A stretch of 64,000 nucleotides of DNA from an uncultured Flavobacteriaceae bacterium. Its GTDB lineage: Bacteria; Bacteroidota; Bacteroidia; Flavobacteriales; Flavobacteriaceae. The position numbers and the translations under genes are program-made. This document shows positions 1-8,220 of the stretch, piece after piece. The stretch is taken from contig CANMLX010000001.1 in NCBI GenBank assembly GCA_947498845.1, positions 186,001 to 250,000 of the forward strand, in the 5' to 3' direction. The notes beneath the pieces are model-generated. The model was not told the origin of the DNA and did no database searches. It worked only from the letters and a program-made list of their open reading frames with translations. Each line of letters opens with the position of its first letter. The stretch's first letter is position 1.

Positions 1-1
1 T

Positions 2-544
2 GCTAACGGAAAACAGTTTGTAGAATATTACCAAGAAAAAGGAGAAAAATACTTTTACGATTTCTTAAATGATTTACAAGATGCAACTAATTTAACTCAA
101 GAAGATTTTATTGATTGGGGAGAAGAAGAAAAGTATGTAAAAGCCATTGGAGTAGGAGAGTGTGCAGGTGTTGTTATAGATTTAATTGCAACATTATTCT
201 TTGAAAGCGAAGAAAAAATTGAAAATGCTAAGACTTCTTTTGAAGATGGTGTCTATTCAGGAGCGATTTACTTAGCATACCAATCATTGGTTAATTCTGC
301 GAAAGCGTTATTATTAGCTGAGAATAAAAAGACGAATACGCATGCTGGTATAATATCTCAGTTTGATGAACTATTTGTTGCAAGTGGAAGAATTGATTTA
401 GGGACATCTTTTTCAGAATTGATTTACCAAATCAACAAGAATGCACCAACTAAAGAATTTGCCTTAAATTATATATCTAGTGCAGATAAATTTTTAGAAG
501 CAGTAAGAGCTTTTAGAGAAGTTGAGCAAAGTAAACAAAATTAA
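2..544 (+). CDS. Sulfite reductase, C-terminal part with HEPN-like tail (5' end outside window)
   Basis: The reading frame is open from the first bases of the window to the TAA at 542-544, so only the last 180 residues are present. The translation is strongly helical and contains GVGECAGVVIDL followed by YSGAIYLAYQSLVNSAKALLL, which resembles the HEPN domain found at the C-terminus of flavobacterial nitrite/sulfite reductase proteins. The siroheme and Fe-S binding part would lie upstream and is not visible. The next genes make siroheme and then cysteine, which supports a role in reducing sulfite to sulfide. An internal ATG at 287 is not a credible start because homology-like sequence continues upstream of it. 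The HEPN assignment is from memory of the family. Confidence 0.75.
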   Translation, partial: ANGKQFVEYYQEKGEKYFYDFLNDLQDATNLTQEDFIDWGEEEKYVKAIGVGECAGVVIDLIATLFFESEEKIENAKTSFEDGVYSGAIYLAYQSLVNSAKALLLAENKKTNTHAGIISQFDELFVASGRIDLGTSFSELIYQINKNAPTKEFALNYISSADKFLEAVRAFREVEQSKQN

Positions 545-561
545 GAGAGGTATATTATAAA

Positions 562-1323
562 ATGAGTTTTAAAACCCCAATATTAACCGTTGTAGGTGCA
601 GGACCTGGAGATGAGGACTTAATCACACTCAAAGCCATTAAAGCCATTGAGTCTGCCGATGTGATTCTTTATGATGCACTTATTAACGCATCTTTACTAA
701 ACTATGCTAAAGAAGATGCGGAGCTAATTTTTGTAGGGAAACGTAAAGGGTGTTATGCATTTCAACAAGAGCAAATAAATGAGCTTATTGTTACTAAAGC
801 CAAAGAGAAAGGGCATGTGGTACGTTTAAAAGGTGGTGATCCATTTATTTTTGGTCGTGGAGCAGAGGAAATAGATTATGTAAGGCAATTTGGTTTAGAA
901 ACCTATATGGTGCCTGGAATATCATCGTCGGTAGCAGTGCCAGCATATCAAGGCATTCCGTTAACAAAGCGTGGTGCATCAGAAAGTTTTTGGGTCATTA
1001 CAGGAACAACAAAAAAGCATCAGTTATCAGGAGATGTGGCTTTAGCAGCAAAATCGACCGCAACAGTGGTGATTTTAATGGGGATGAGTAAACTAGGAGA
1101 AATTGTCAAGATTTTTTCAGAAGAAAATAAGCAAGATATGCCTGTGGCTATCATTCAAAATGGAACAAGAGAAAATGAAAATGTAGGCATAGGTACCATT
1201 CAAACTATAGGAAAAATTGTAGAAGAAAAACAATTGGCCAATCCAGCTATAATTGTTATTGGAGAAGTGGTTAAAGAACGCGCGGTTTTAAGTACTATTT
1301 ATAGTGAAGTTGCTGAAAAGTAA
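562..1323 (+). CDS. cobA: Uroporphyrinogen-III C-methyltransferase
   Basis: This 253-residue protein is a full-length SUMT. It transfers two methyl groups from SAM to uroporphyrinogen III to give precorrin-2 for siroheme. Visible signatures are VGAGPGDEDLITLKA near residues 11-25, GGDPFIFGRG at 91-100 and VPGISS at 117-122, all typical SAM/tetrapyrrole methylase motifs. It starts 17 bp after the sulfite reductase stop and ends 3 bp before the next gene, so it is part of one operon whose product supplies the sulfite reductase cofactor. Confidence 0.93.
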   Translation: MSFKTPILTVVGAGPGDEDLITLKAIKAIESADVILYDALINASLLNYAKEDAELIFVGKRKGCYAFQQEQINELIVTKAKEKGHVVRLKGGDPFIFGRGAEEIDYVRQFGLETYMVPGISSSVAVPAYQGIPLTKRGASESFWVITGTTKKHQLSGDVALAAKSTATVVILMGMSKLGEIVKIFSEENKQDMPVAIIQNGTRENENVGIGTIQTIGKIVEEKQLANPAIIVIGEVVKERAVLSTIYSEVAEK

Positions 1324-1326
1324 TTT

Positions 1327-1968
1327 ATGAAAGCAGAAACAGAACATATAAAGAATACGAGTGAGCAAGCGCCCCCTTTGGGGGGTGGGGAGAGAAATAA
1401 TTTATATCCTATATTCCTAAAAACAAAAAGTTTAAATGTTCTTATTGTAGGAGGAGGTAATGTTGCGGAAGAAAAGTTAACCTTTTTATTGAAGTCCAGT
1501 CCAGATGCTCATGTAACTATGGTGTCGCCTATGTTTAGAGAAGGGACAAAGACATTAGCAAAAAAAAGCTGTGTTACTTTAGTTGAAGATACGTATAAAA
1601 AAAAGTATTTAAAAGGAAAGCATATGGTTGTAGCAACCACCGATGTACCAAAAGTAAACGTGCAAGTCTGGAAAGATTGTAGAGCAGAGGCAAAACTAGT
1701 AAATGTAGCAGATAACCCACCATATTGCGATTTTTATATGGGAGGTATAGTGACCAAAGGCAATGTTAAAGTAGCTATATCAACAAATGGAAAATCACCA
1801 ACAACAGCTAAGCGTTTGCGACAATTTTTTGAGGATGTAATCCCAGACAATGTAGACGATTTGGTAAAGAATTTAAACGAATATAGGAAAACTATAAAAG
1901 GTGATTTCGAAGAAAAAGTAGAAACACTAAACGCGTTTACTAAAGGATTAATAGAAAAAAAGAATTAA
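1327..1968 (+). CDS. Precorrin-2 dehydrogenase / sirohydrochlorin ferrochelatase (Met8/CysG N-terminal type)
   Basis: This 213-residue protein has the Rossmann motif VLIVGGGNVAEEK at about residues 38-50, followed by NVADNPPYCDFYMGG and ISTNGKSPTTAKRLR, the hallmarks of the NAD-dependent precorrin-2 dehydrogenase that also inserts iron to form siroheme. It completes the two-step route begun by cobA. The first 25 or so residues (including APPLGGGER) are not typical of the family and are encoded by a GC-rich repeat at 1371-1394, so either the extension is real but acquired or translation starts closer to LYPIFLK. No better ATG is seen in between. Confidence 0.88.
   Translation: MKAETEHIKNTSEQAPPLGGGERNNLYPIFLKTKSLNVLIVGGGNVAEEKLTFLLKSSPDAHVTMVSPMFREGTKTLAKKSCVTLVEDTYKKKYLKGKHMVVATTDVPKVNVQVWKDCRAEAKLVNVADNPPYCDFYMGGIVTKGNVKVAISTNGKSPTTAKRLRQFFEDVIPDNVDDLVKNLNEYRKTIKGDFEEKVETLNAFTKGLIEKKN
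1371..1394 (+). repeat. GC-rich palindromic repeat inside the start of the siroheme synthase gene
   Basis: The stretch has the form C5-TTT-G6-TGGGGAGAG, a self-complementary GC-rich element in an AT-rich genome. Very similar elements lie immediately before the starts at 13809 and 27020. Here it is in frame and adds residues APPLGGGER to the protein. Confidence 0.7.
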
Positions 1969-2002
1969 TATATAAACTAGCCTTAAGGGCAAATGTAAGA
2001 AT

Positions 2003-3058
2003 ATGATTAAAACAGATATAATTATAATTGGCGCGGGGCCTACTGGATTATTTACTGTATTCGAAGCAGGATTATTAAAATTAAAATGTCATTTAATTGA
2101 TGCATTGCCACAACCTGGTGGGCAGTGTTCGGAGTTGTATCCTAAAAAACCTATTTACGATATACCTGGTTTTCCAGAAATTTTAGCAGGCGATTTAACA
2201 AAAAACCTGTTAGAGCAAGGGAAACAGTTTGAGCCTGGGTTTACATTAGGAGAGCGTGCAGAAACGGTAGAAAAGCAAGACGATGGCACCTTTATAGTAA
2301 CTACAAATAAAGGAACAAAGCATCAAGCACCTGTTGTTGCTATAGCTAGTGGTCTGGGAAGTTTTGAGCCTAGAAAACCACAACTTGAGAACCTTGCGAA
2401 CTATGAAGATAAAGGTGTTGAGTACATGATTAAAGAACCAGAACTGTATCGTGATAAAGATGTTGTAATTGCTGGTGGTGGAGATTCTGCGTTAGACTGG
2501 AGTATATTTTTAGCCGATGTCGCTAAAAGTGTAACACTTGTACATAGACGTAATGAGTTTAGAGGACATTTAGATTCTGTAGAAAAAGTGCAAGAGCTAA
2601 AAAATGAAGGTAAAATAAATCTAATCACACCTGCCGAAGTCACAAACATTTTAGGAGATGGTAAGGTTGAAGCTATAGAAATCACAAAAAAGGGAGAAGA
2701 ACCTATTACTTTAGAGACAGATCATTTTATACCTTTATTTGGCTTGTCACCAAAATTAGGACCTATAGCAAACTGGGGCTTAGAAATAGAAAAAAATGCT
2801 ATTAAAGTTAATAATGCATTAGACTATCAGACTAATATCCCAGGGATTTTTGCTATTGGTGATGGTAATTCATACCCAGGAAAATTAAAATTAATACTTT
2901 GTGGTTTTCATGAAGCCACATTAATGTGTCAGGCGGCATATAAAATTATTAATCCAGGTAAGAAATTTGTATTAAAATACACAACAGTAAGTGGTATTGA
3001 CGGATTTGATGGCACACGAAAAGAAGCACCCAAGGCGGTAGTTCAGGCTATTAATTAA
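2003..3058 (+). CDS. NAD(P)/FAD-dependent oxidoreductase, thioredoxin-reductase-like ferredoxin-NADP reductase
   Basis: This is a 351-residue two-dinucleotide-binding-domain flavoprotein. The FAD site is IIGAGPTGLF at residues 8-17, the NAD(P) site is VVIAGGGDSALDWS near residue 155, and the C-terminal FAD motif is GIFAIGDG. There is no CxxC thioredoxin-reductase disulfide motif in the NAD(P) domain, which fits the YumC-type ferredoxin-NADP reductases. Placement directly after the siroheme genes suggests that it reduces the electron donor of sulfite reductase; that coupling is inferred. A CCTTAAGG palindrome precedes the start at 1981-1988. Confidence 0.85.
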   Translation: MIKTDIIIIGAGPTGLFTVFEAGLLKLKCHLIDALPQPGGQCSELYPKKPIYDIPGFPEILAGDLTKNLLEQGKQFEPGFTLGERAETVEKQDDGTFIVTTNKGTKHQAPVVAIASGLGSFEPRKPQLENLANYEDKGVEYMIKEPELYRDKDVVIAGGGDSALDWSIFLADVAKSVTLVHRRNEFRGHLDSVEKVQELKNEGKINLITPAEVTNILGDGKVEAIEITKKGEEPITLETDHFIPLFGLSPKLGPIANWGLEIEKNAIKVNNALDYQTNIPGIFAIGDGNSYPGKLKLILCGFHEATLMCQAAYKIINPGKKFVLKYTTVSGIDGFDGTRKEAPKAVVQAIN

Positions 3059-3080
3059 TATTAATTTAATAGTCGTAAAA

Positions 3081-3120
3081 AAATAAATCCTACCAAGAAT
3101 TTCTTAGTAGGATTTATTTT
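3081..3120 (+). terminator. Rho-independent terminator after the siroheme/reductase operon
   Basis: Arms at 3081-3093 and 3107-3119 are complementary over 13 bp and are followed by a T-rich tract running to about 3124. An inner AAGAA/TTCTT pairing extends the hairpin. It lies 22 bp after the reductase stop and ends the cob/siroheme operon. Confidence 0.85.
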
Positions 3121-3167
3121 TTTAATTAAGTAAGTTAGTATTCAGATAAATTCTATTTTTAAACTTT

Positions 3168-3327
3168 GAACTCATCTTGACTTTTTATTTTTAAACTAAA
3201 ATGTGTTGAAATTTGACCAGATGAGGCACTTTTTGAAAGTCATAGCACCGCTACGAATAAAAAAAGTAACAAAATATGGGTGAATTTCAGCCATTTTTTA
3301 GGAAATAGAAAAAGTTAAGATGAGTTC
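3168..3327. repeat. 160-bp inverted-repeat (MITE-like) element
   Basis: A 19-bp left arm at 3168-3186 (starts GAACTCATCTTGAC) is matched 18/19 by a reverse-complement arm at 3309-3327. The interior contains weaker nested complementarity around GAAATTTGACC / GGGTGAATTTC and the string CATAGCACCGCTACGA. No coding potential is seen. The element fills most of the 302-bp gap before cysE and resembles the element at 29086-29206. Confidence 0.7.
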
Positions 3328-3360
3328 TTTAATTATTACAACACTTTAGAATCAATAAGA

Positions 3361-4101
3361 ATGAAAAGTTATAACGTTTGTTTAAAAGATAAAGTTAAAA
3401 CATTTACAAAGCGCTTATTTTATTCGTTGTTTGATTGCGAAGAAGAAGTCGCACATAGCAAGTATTTAGAAAAAACATTTGTAAAAATACTGGCAAGATT
3501 AGACGTGGAAAATGCAGAAGATATTTGGAAAAATTATAAGTCTAGCCTGCCAGAAATTAGAGCAAAATTAGATTTAGATGCTACAGCTTTTGAGAATAAC
3601 GATCCGGCATCACATAGTCTAGAAGAAATTTATCTGGCATACCCTGGGTTTCATGCTATATCAATCCACAGGTTAAGTCATGCACTTTATAAATTAGGCG
3701 TGCCTATTTTACCACGAATGATGAGTGAATATATTCACGGTATTACAGGAATAGATATTCATCCGGGAGCTACTATAGACGAATCGTTTTATATAGATCA
3801 TGGTACAGGAATTGTTATTGGCGAAACGTCTATTATTGGTAAGCATGTAAAGATTTATCAAGGAGTCACCTTAGGCGGGATTTCAGTAGCTAAAAACTTA
3901 GCATCAACAAAGCGTCACCCAACGATTAATGATAATGTATGTATTTATGCAAATGCTACCATTTTAGGTGGTGATATCGTTATTGGAGCAAATAGCATTA
4001 TAGGGGCTAATGTGTGGATTACACAATCTGTTCCAGAAAACTCATTAGTGACCTACCAAACCGAAATTAAAATAAGACCGAAAAAAAATGGCATACGGTA
4101 A
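3361..4101 (+). CDS. cysE: Serine O-acetyltransferase
   Basis: This 246-residue protein converts serine and acetyl-CoA to O-acetylserine. It has the left-handed beta-helix hexapeptide repeats, with GIDIHPGATIDESFYIDHGTG (the catalytic His region) around residues 130-150 and GETSIIGKHVKIYQGVTLGG after it. The Asp/His-containing core and the length match EpsC/CysE enzymes. Its 3' end overlaps cysM by 14 bp, so the two steps of cysteine synthesis are translationally linked. The start is the first ATG after an inverted-repeat element. Confidence 0.94.
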   Translation: MKSYNVCLKDKVKTFTKRLFYSLFDCEEEVAHSKYLEKTFVKILARLDVENAEDIWKNYKSSLPEIRAKLDLDATAFENNDPASHSLEEIYLAYPGFHAISIHRLSHALYKLGVPILPRMMSEYIHGITGIDIHPGATIDESFYIDHGTGIVIGETSIIGKHVKIYQGVTLGGISVAKNLASTKRHPTINDNVCIYANATILGGDIVIGANSIIGANVWITQSVPENSLVTYQTEIKIRPKKNGIR

Positions 4102-4978
4102 AACAATATTAGATCAAATAGGGAATACACCACTTGTAGAAGCAACCCATATTTTAAAAAATAAAAATGTGCGTTTGTTTTTAAAGCTGGAAGGAAATAA
4201 TCCAGGAGGTAGTGTGAAAGATCGCGCTGCTTTTAATATGATTAACGAAGCCTTAAAACGAGGTGATATTAAAAAAGGGGGGACTTTGGTAGAAGCTACA
4301 AGTGGTAATACAGGGATAGCTTTGGCGTTTATATCGCAATTATTAGGGTTGAATATGGTACTCATTATGCCCGAAAACTCCACCGAAGAACGAGTAAAAA
4401 CCATGCGTGCCTATGGCGCGGAGGTTATTTTAACTCCTGCAGATGTTGGTATAGAAGGTTCCAGAGATTTAGCATTTAAACTAAGAGATGAAAAGGGATA
4501 TACGCTTTTAAATCAGTTTGAAAATCCAGATAATTGGAAAGCACACTATAAAACTACAGGCCCAGAAATTTGGAGAGATACAGAAGGAGAGGTTACTCAT
4601 TTTGTATCCGCTATGGGAACAACAGGGACTATTATGGGAACATCGACGTTTTTAAAAGAAAAAAATCCAAATGTAACTATAGTAGGAGCACAACCAGCAG
4701 ATGGCGCTAGAATACCAGGGATTAGAAAATGGTCTCCTGAGTATGTGCCTAAGTTTTTCGATCGCTCTAGAGTAGATGTTGTAGTAGATGTAAGTGAAGA
4801 CGATGCTAGAAAAACTACCCAGCGATTAGCAAAAGAGGAAGGTGTTTTTGCAGGTATGAGTAGTGGAGGTTCGGTGTTTTGTGCATTGCAAATAGCAGAA
4901 GCCTTAGATAAAGGTATTGTAGTTGCTATTATTTGCGATAGAGGGGATAGGTATTTGTCGTCTTCTTTGTTTGAGTAA
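4088..4978 (+). CDS. cysM: Cysteine synthase (O-acetylserine sulfhydrylase B type)
   Basis: This 296-residue PLP enzyme makes cysteine from O-acetylserine and sulfide. The PLP lysine is K44 in GGSVKDRAA, the substrate loop is TSGNTG at 71-76, and the phosphate-binding Gly-rich loop is visible as AMGTTGTIMG. The C-terminal SSGGSVF binds the pyridine nitrogen. It uses the sulfide made by the upstream sulfite reductase genes. CysM rather than CysK is suggested by length and by the DRGDRYLSS ending. Confidence 0.93.
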   Translation: MAYGKTILDQIGNTPLVEATHILKNKNVRLFLKLEGNNPGGSVKDRAAFNMINEALKRGDIKKGGTLVEATSGNTGIALAFISQLLGLNMVLIMPENSTEERVKTMRAYGAEVILTPADVGIEGSRDLAFKLRDEKGYTLLNQFENPDNWKAHYKTTGPEIWRDTEGEVTHFVSAMGTTGTIMGTSTFLKEKNPNVTIVGAQPADGARIPGIRKWSPEYVPKFFDRSRVDVVVDVSEDDARKTTQRLAKEEGVFAGMSSGGSVFCALQIAEALDKGIVVAIICDRGDRYLSSSLFE

Positions 4979-4993
4979 ACGAGAACTCAACAC

Positions 4994-5017
4994 CTGTCAG
5001 GTTTTTTAACCTAGCAG
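4994..5017 (+). terminator. Hairpin after cysM, probable terminator
   Basis: The sequence CCTGTCAGGTT, a TTTT loop, then AACCTAGCAG forms an imperfect stem 15 bp after the cysM stop. The T-run lies in the loop rather than after the stem, so termination efficiency is uncertain. Confidence 0.45.
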
Positions 5018-5085
5018 ATAAGTAGTCTTAGAGAAAGAATTAAAAATTCTTAACCGGGTTTAATACGTCTTGTTTTTTTATAATG

Positions 5086-5832
5086 TTATATATTAGGGTC
5101 AGGGATAGTAATCGGTCCCCCAGCACATTTTTCACGTACTCGATCTGGCCAATTACAGTCTGCTTGCATACACAAACACCAATCAGATTCCTTTAAAGCC
5201 CATTCTAATGCTAATTTTCTTGAAACTAAATTAGTGCAATTAGTCCATTTTTCAGACCCTTCATCAAAAGCAGAACAAAAATGTTCATTCAAAAAATCTG
5301 CATTATTCAAGCCAGTTGCATTTTCTATATTAGTATCGCAAGCATCCCAGATATCTAAGCATCCAGGTGGTATTTCGTCATTTTTCGATTTATTAGTAAT
5401 GCCTGTTCTCAGTTCGCTATTACGATTGTTGCGCATAATTTGGTTAAAAATGCTTTCAACATTAACATCGTTCGTGTTTTTTAAATCGTAACGTTTAGTT
5501 ATTTCTAGCATAAGTTTTGCTTGAGTCGTATAAAAATTTTCTAGATCAGCTACAGTGTTAAATCCCATTGCAGAAGATAATGCTATTTTTTGCTCATTAG
5601 TTAGTGCTTCATCATTCCCTACAATTGTGTTTGCTTCTTCAGGGTTTTTAATTTGTTTTGATACAACATATATGTTAGTCACATATTCTATGTAATCATT
5701 ATCTTGTTCTAGTTTGCTTAAATCTATAAGAGTTGGTTCATCATTAATACTAGAGTCATCATTTTTACAAGAAAAAAAAGAGATAGTCAAAAGAGCTATT
5801 AAGGCTACTGTTTTTTTTAAGATTGTATACAT
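5086..5832 (-). CDS. Cys-rich lipoprotein of unknown function
   Basis: This 248-residue protein begins with a charged and hydrophobic signal peptide ending in ISFFSC, a lipobox with the lipidated Cys at residue 22, followed by an acidic linker (KNDDSSIND), as in exported Bacteroidota lipoproteins. The middle is helical, and the last 90 residues carry at least eight cysteines (CLDIWDAC, HFCSAF, NCTN, CLCMQADC, KCAGG), which suggests disulfide-bonded structure outside the cytoplasm. I do not recognise the family. The next gene upstream on the same strand is a Crp/Fnr regulator 73 bp away, which may control it. Confidence 0.75.
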   Translation of the reverse strand: MYTILKKTVALIALLTISFFSCKNDDSSINDEPTLIDLSKLEQDNDYIEYVTNIYVVSKQIKNPEEANTIVGNDEALTNEQKIALSSAMGFNTVADLENFYTTQAKLMLEITKRYDLKNTNDVNVESIFNQIMRNNRNSELRTGITNKSKNDEIPPGCLDIWDACDTNIENATGLNNADFLNEHFCSAFDEGSEKWTNCTNLVSRKLALEWALKESDWCLCMQADCNWPDRVREKCAGGPITIPDPNI

Positions 5833-5905
5833 CGTTTCTAATTATTTAAAAAAAAATTATAATATCAAAACTAAATAATAGCTTTATAAAAAAACTTAAT
5901 TCAAA

Positions 5906-6508
5906 TTAAGAAAACAACATATTCTTTTTAAAGTATGCTTTTTTTACTTTACTAAAAGTTTCTGGAGCCATAGCCAAATATTGAGCTATTAATTTTTGAG
6001 AAACCTCTAGTATGTAACGTTGTGCATTTTTATTAGTTTCTATAAATAATTTAAACCTTTCAAAAGCACTTTGATGTTGTAGTATAAAAGCCCTGTTTTC
6101 TCTTTCCAAAAGGACTTGTTCGGTAGATTTAGCATAAACATAAGTTAGCCAATGTTCCTGTTTTAGTAAATTCTCGAATGCTTTTTTTTCAAAATAAATA
6201 ATCTCAACATCTGTAATAGCCTCTTGGACTTCAAAAGATGGTGTTTGCTCGACATAGCTTTTTAAACAATTAAAATACATGCCGGATATTTTAATATTAA
6301 GGGTAACAAGATTATCATTAACCATCATGTATTGATGCACTATTCCTGATGCTAGAAAATTAATTTGAGAATCTATCTCTCCAATTTTTAAAATAAGGTT
6401 CCCCTTTTTAAATGATTTTGTTTTTAAGATTTTTTTAAAGGGTTCAAATTGCTTTAACGAAATTGGGATTTGTTGATTAAAAATGTGATAAAGTTCATCT
6501 ATCATCAA
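5906..6508 (-). CDS. Crp/Fnr family transcriptional regulator
   Basis: This 200-residue protein has an N-terminal cyclic-nucleotide-binding-like beta barrel (KKGNLILKIGEIDSQINFLASGIVHQ region) and a C-terminal helix-turn-helix remnant LIAQYLAMAPETFSKVKK. The length and the short HTH are typical of the Bacteroidota Crp/Fnr subgroup. No cysteines for an Fe-S cluster are evident, so the ligand is unknown. A TGTTCT/AGAACA palindrome lies upstream at 6601-6615. Confidence 0.85.
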   Translation of the reverse strand: MMIDELYHIFNQQIPISLKQFEPFKKILKTKSFKKGNLILKIGEIDSQINFLASGIVHQYMMVNDNLVTLNIKISGMYFNCLKSYVEQTPSFEVQEAITDVEIIYFEKKAFENLLKQEHWLTYVYAKSTEQVLLERENRAFILQHQSAFERFKLFIETNKNAQRYILEVSQKLIAQYLAMAPETFSKVKKAYFKKNMLFS

Positions 6509-6600
6509 AATAGTATTTTATTATTGAAAAAATAAAACGGTAAATAATATTGTAAAGCCTAGTGCAATTACAAAATATTTATTCCATGATTATTGCTTGT

Positions 6601-6615
6601 TGTTCTATAAGAACA
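6601..6615. promoter_or_regulatory. Palindrome TGTTCT-ATA-AGAACA, candidate operator
   Basis: This is a perfect 6+6 inverted repeat in the divergent region between the Crp/Fnr gene and the metH riboswitch, about 45 bp upstream of the proposed -7 box. Spacing fits a dimeric regulator, but no second copy was found nearby. Confidence 0.35.
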
Positions 6616-6661
6616 TACGTTATTTTTAAGGTTTTAGCTTAAATAAAAGAATTATAGTTAG

Positions 6662-6669
6662 TATTTTTG
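6662..6669 (+). promoter_or_regulatory. Bacteroidota -7 promoter box (TATTTTTG) for metH
   Basis: The sequence matches TAnnTTTG and lies 17 bp before the riboswitch P1 stem, which places transcription start near 6675. A good -33 TTG is not evident, so confidence is moderate. Confidence 0.5.
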
Positions 6670-6685
6670 TGCATTGGTTAATGGT

Positions 6686-6832
6686 GTTATCAAGAAAGGT
6701 AGAGGGAATAGACCCGTTAAAGCCTTAGCAACCTCCCGACCTATTCGGGAAAGGTGCTACGTTCTACTATTTGTCCTGAATTAAGTTATACTGAATTTAT
6801 TTCAGTGCCTCAGGAGCAATTAGAAAGATAAC
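6686..6832 (+). ncRNA. SAM-I (S-box) riboswitch
   Basis: P1 is formed by GTTATC (6686-6691) and GATAAC (6827-6832). Between them are the expected conserved blocks: AAGAAAGGTAGAGGGA, the AGCCTTAGCAACC segment, a CCCGACCTATTCGGG hairpin followed by AAAGGTGCTA, and GGAGCAATTAGAAAGATAA closing the core. This is the S-adenosylmethionine aptamer, here upstream of methionine synthase. No obvious terminator with a T-run follows between 6833 and 6987, so the switch mechanism (transcriptional or translational) is open. Repression at high SAM is the family's usual behaviour. Confidence 0.92.
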
Positions 6833-6987
6833 GAAAGGAATATCTTTTGCTTTTCTTGATAATATTTTATAATAAAAACGACTAAATATCTAATATTTTG
6901 TCAAACAGAACTTGTTTCAGTTTCTCATTCTAGATAAAGAGATTCAGACAAATAAATTAGAATTTAAGATAATAAAATAATAATGCA

Positions 6988-7989
6988 ATGTCAGATATAT
7001 ATAAAGCATTAAAAGAACGTATTTTGGTTTTAGATGGAGCGATGGGAACCATGCTACAAGCTTATAAATTCACAGAAGAGGATTTTAGAGGAGAGCGTTT
7101 TAAGGATTACCCAACACCTTTGCAGGGTAATAACGATTTGTTATCCATAACGCAGCCAGAAGCCATAAAAACCATACACGGTAAATATTTTGAAGCTGGA
7201 GCAGATATTGTTGAAACCAATACCTTTTCTGGAACAACTATCGCTATGGCAGACTACCAAATGGAAGATTTAGTATATGAACTAAATTATGAGTCTGCTA
7301 AAATAGCCAAGGAAGTAGCCAATGAATTTACAGCAAAAGAACCACATAAACCGCGCTTTGTAGCAGGTTCAATAGGACCAACAAACCGTACAGCAAGTAT
7401 GTCTCCAGATGTAAACGATCCAGGGTATCGCGCTGTAACTTTTGATGAATTACGTATTGCTTATAAGCAACAAGTAGAAGCTTTACTTGATGGAGGAGCA
7501 GATTTATTACTGGTAGAAACAGTTTTTGATACTTTAAACGCCAAGGCAGCATTGTTTGCTATAGAAGAAGTAAAGGACGAACGAAATATTGATGTACCCA
7601 TTATGCTTAGTGGTACAATTACAGATGCATCGGGTAGAACATTATCAGGACAAACAGCAGAAGCGTTTTTAATCTCTGTATCACATATTCCGTTACTGTC
7701 TGTTGGGTTTAATTGTGCTTTAGGAGCCAATTTGCTACAACCGCATTTAGAGGCTATTGCTGGTAAAACAGATTTTGCTGTATCGGCACATCCTAATGCA
7801 GGATTACCAAATGCATTTGGTGAGTATGATGAAACACCAGAAGAAATGGGCGCGCAAATAGAAGAGTATTTAAAGCGGGATTTAATTAATATTATAGGCG
7901 GATGCTGTGGTACATCACCAGAACATATTAAAGTGATTGCCGATTTAGCGGCTAAGTATGAACCAAGAAACATGGTTGTTAATTGTTAA
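6988..7989 (+). CDS. metH: Methionine synthase, homocysteine-binding subunit (MetH N-terminal module)
   Basis: This 333-residue protein is the Zn-dependent homocysteine S-methyltransferase module of cobalamin-dependent methionine synthase. Signatures are [12 protein letters not shown] near residue 13, [12 protein letters not shown] and the paired cysteines GGCCGT at about 304-309, which with the earlier Cys bind zinc. The folate, B12 and activation modules are in a separate protein at 9632-12334, so the enzyme is split. It follows a SAM-I riboswitch, giving end-product control. Flavobacteria commonly carry metH as two genes, usually closer together than here. Confidence 0.93.
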   Translation: MSDIYKALKERILVLDGAMGTMLQAYKFTEEDFRGERFKDYPTPLQGNNDLLSITQPEAIKTIHGKYFEAGADIVETNTFSGTTIAMADYQMEDLVYELNYESAKIAKEVANEFTAKEPHKPRFVAGSIGPTNRTASMSPDVNDPGYRAVTFDELRIAYKQQVEALLDGGADLLLVETVFDTLNAKAALFAIEEVKDERNIDVPIMLSGTITDASGRTLSGQTAEAFLISVSHIPLLSVGFNCALGANLLQPHLEAIAGKTDFAVSAHPNAGLPNAFGEYDETPEEMGAQIEEYLKRDLINIIGGCCGTSPEHIKVIADLAAKYEPRNMVVNC

Positions 7990-8058
7990 TTTTTGGTTGC
8001 TAGAAGCCCAGAGATGTAGCAAGAAGTGATTAGCCAGAATAAAATTAATAACTAAACA

Positions 8059-8220
8059 ATGATTCTAGAAGTCGCCATATTAAACATAGAAGAAGGATTA
8101 TCTGAAGCTTTTGAAACAAATTTCAAAACCGCAGAAGCTATCATTTCGTCAATGAAAGGTTATATCTCGCATCAGCTAAAAAAATGTATTGAAAGAGGAG
8201 ATAATTGCATAATAAAATGA
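8059..8220 (+). pseudogene. Truncated duplicate of the antibiotic biosynthesis monooxygenase-type gene
   Basis: The first 135 bp (8059-8193) match 8936-9070 with about 11 differences by eye, giving residues MILEVAILNIEEGLSEAFE onward. Similarity stops after KKCIE and the frame ends at TGA 8218-8220 with an unrelated tail, so the C-terminal half of the ABM fold is missing. It forms a direct repeat with the intact gene and flanks a lipoprotein gene, indicating a duplication/insertion event. Confidence 0.75.

Noticed and set aside
5824..5833. TTGTATACAT as another LacI site
   Set aside because: It lies in the coding start of an unrelated lipoprotein and is explained by the codons for Met-Tyr-Thr.
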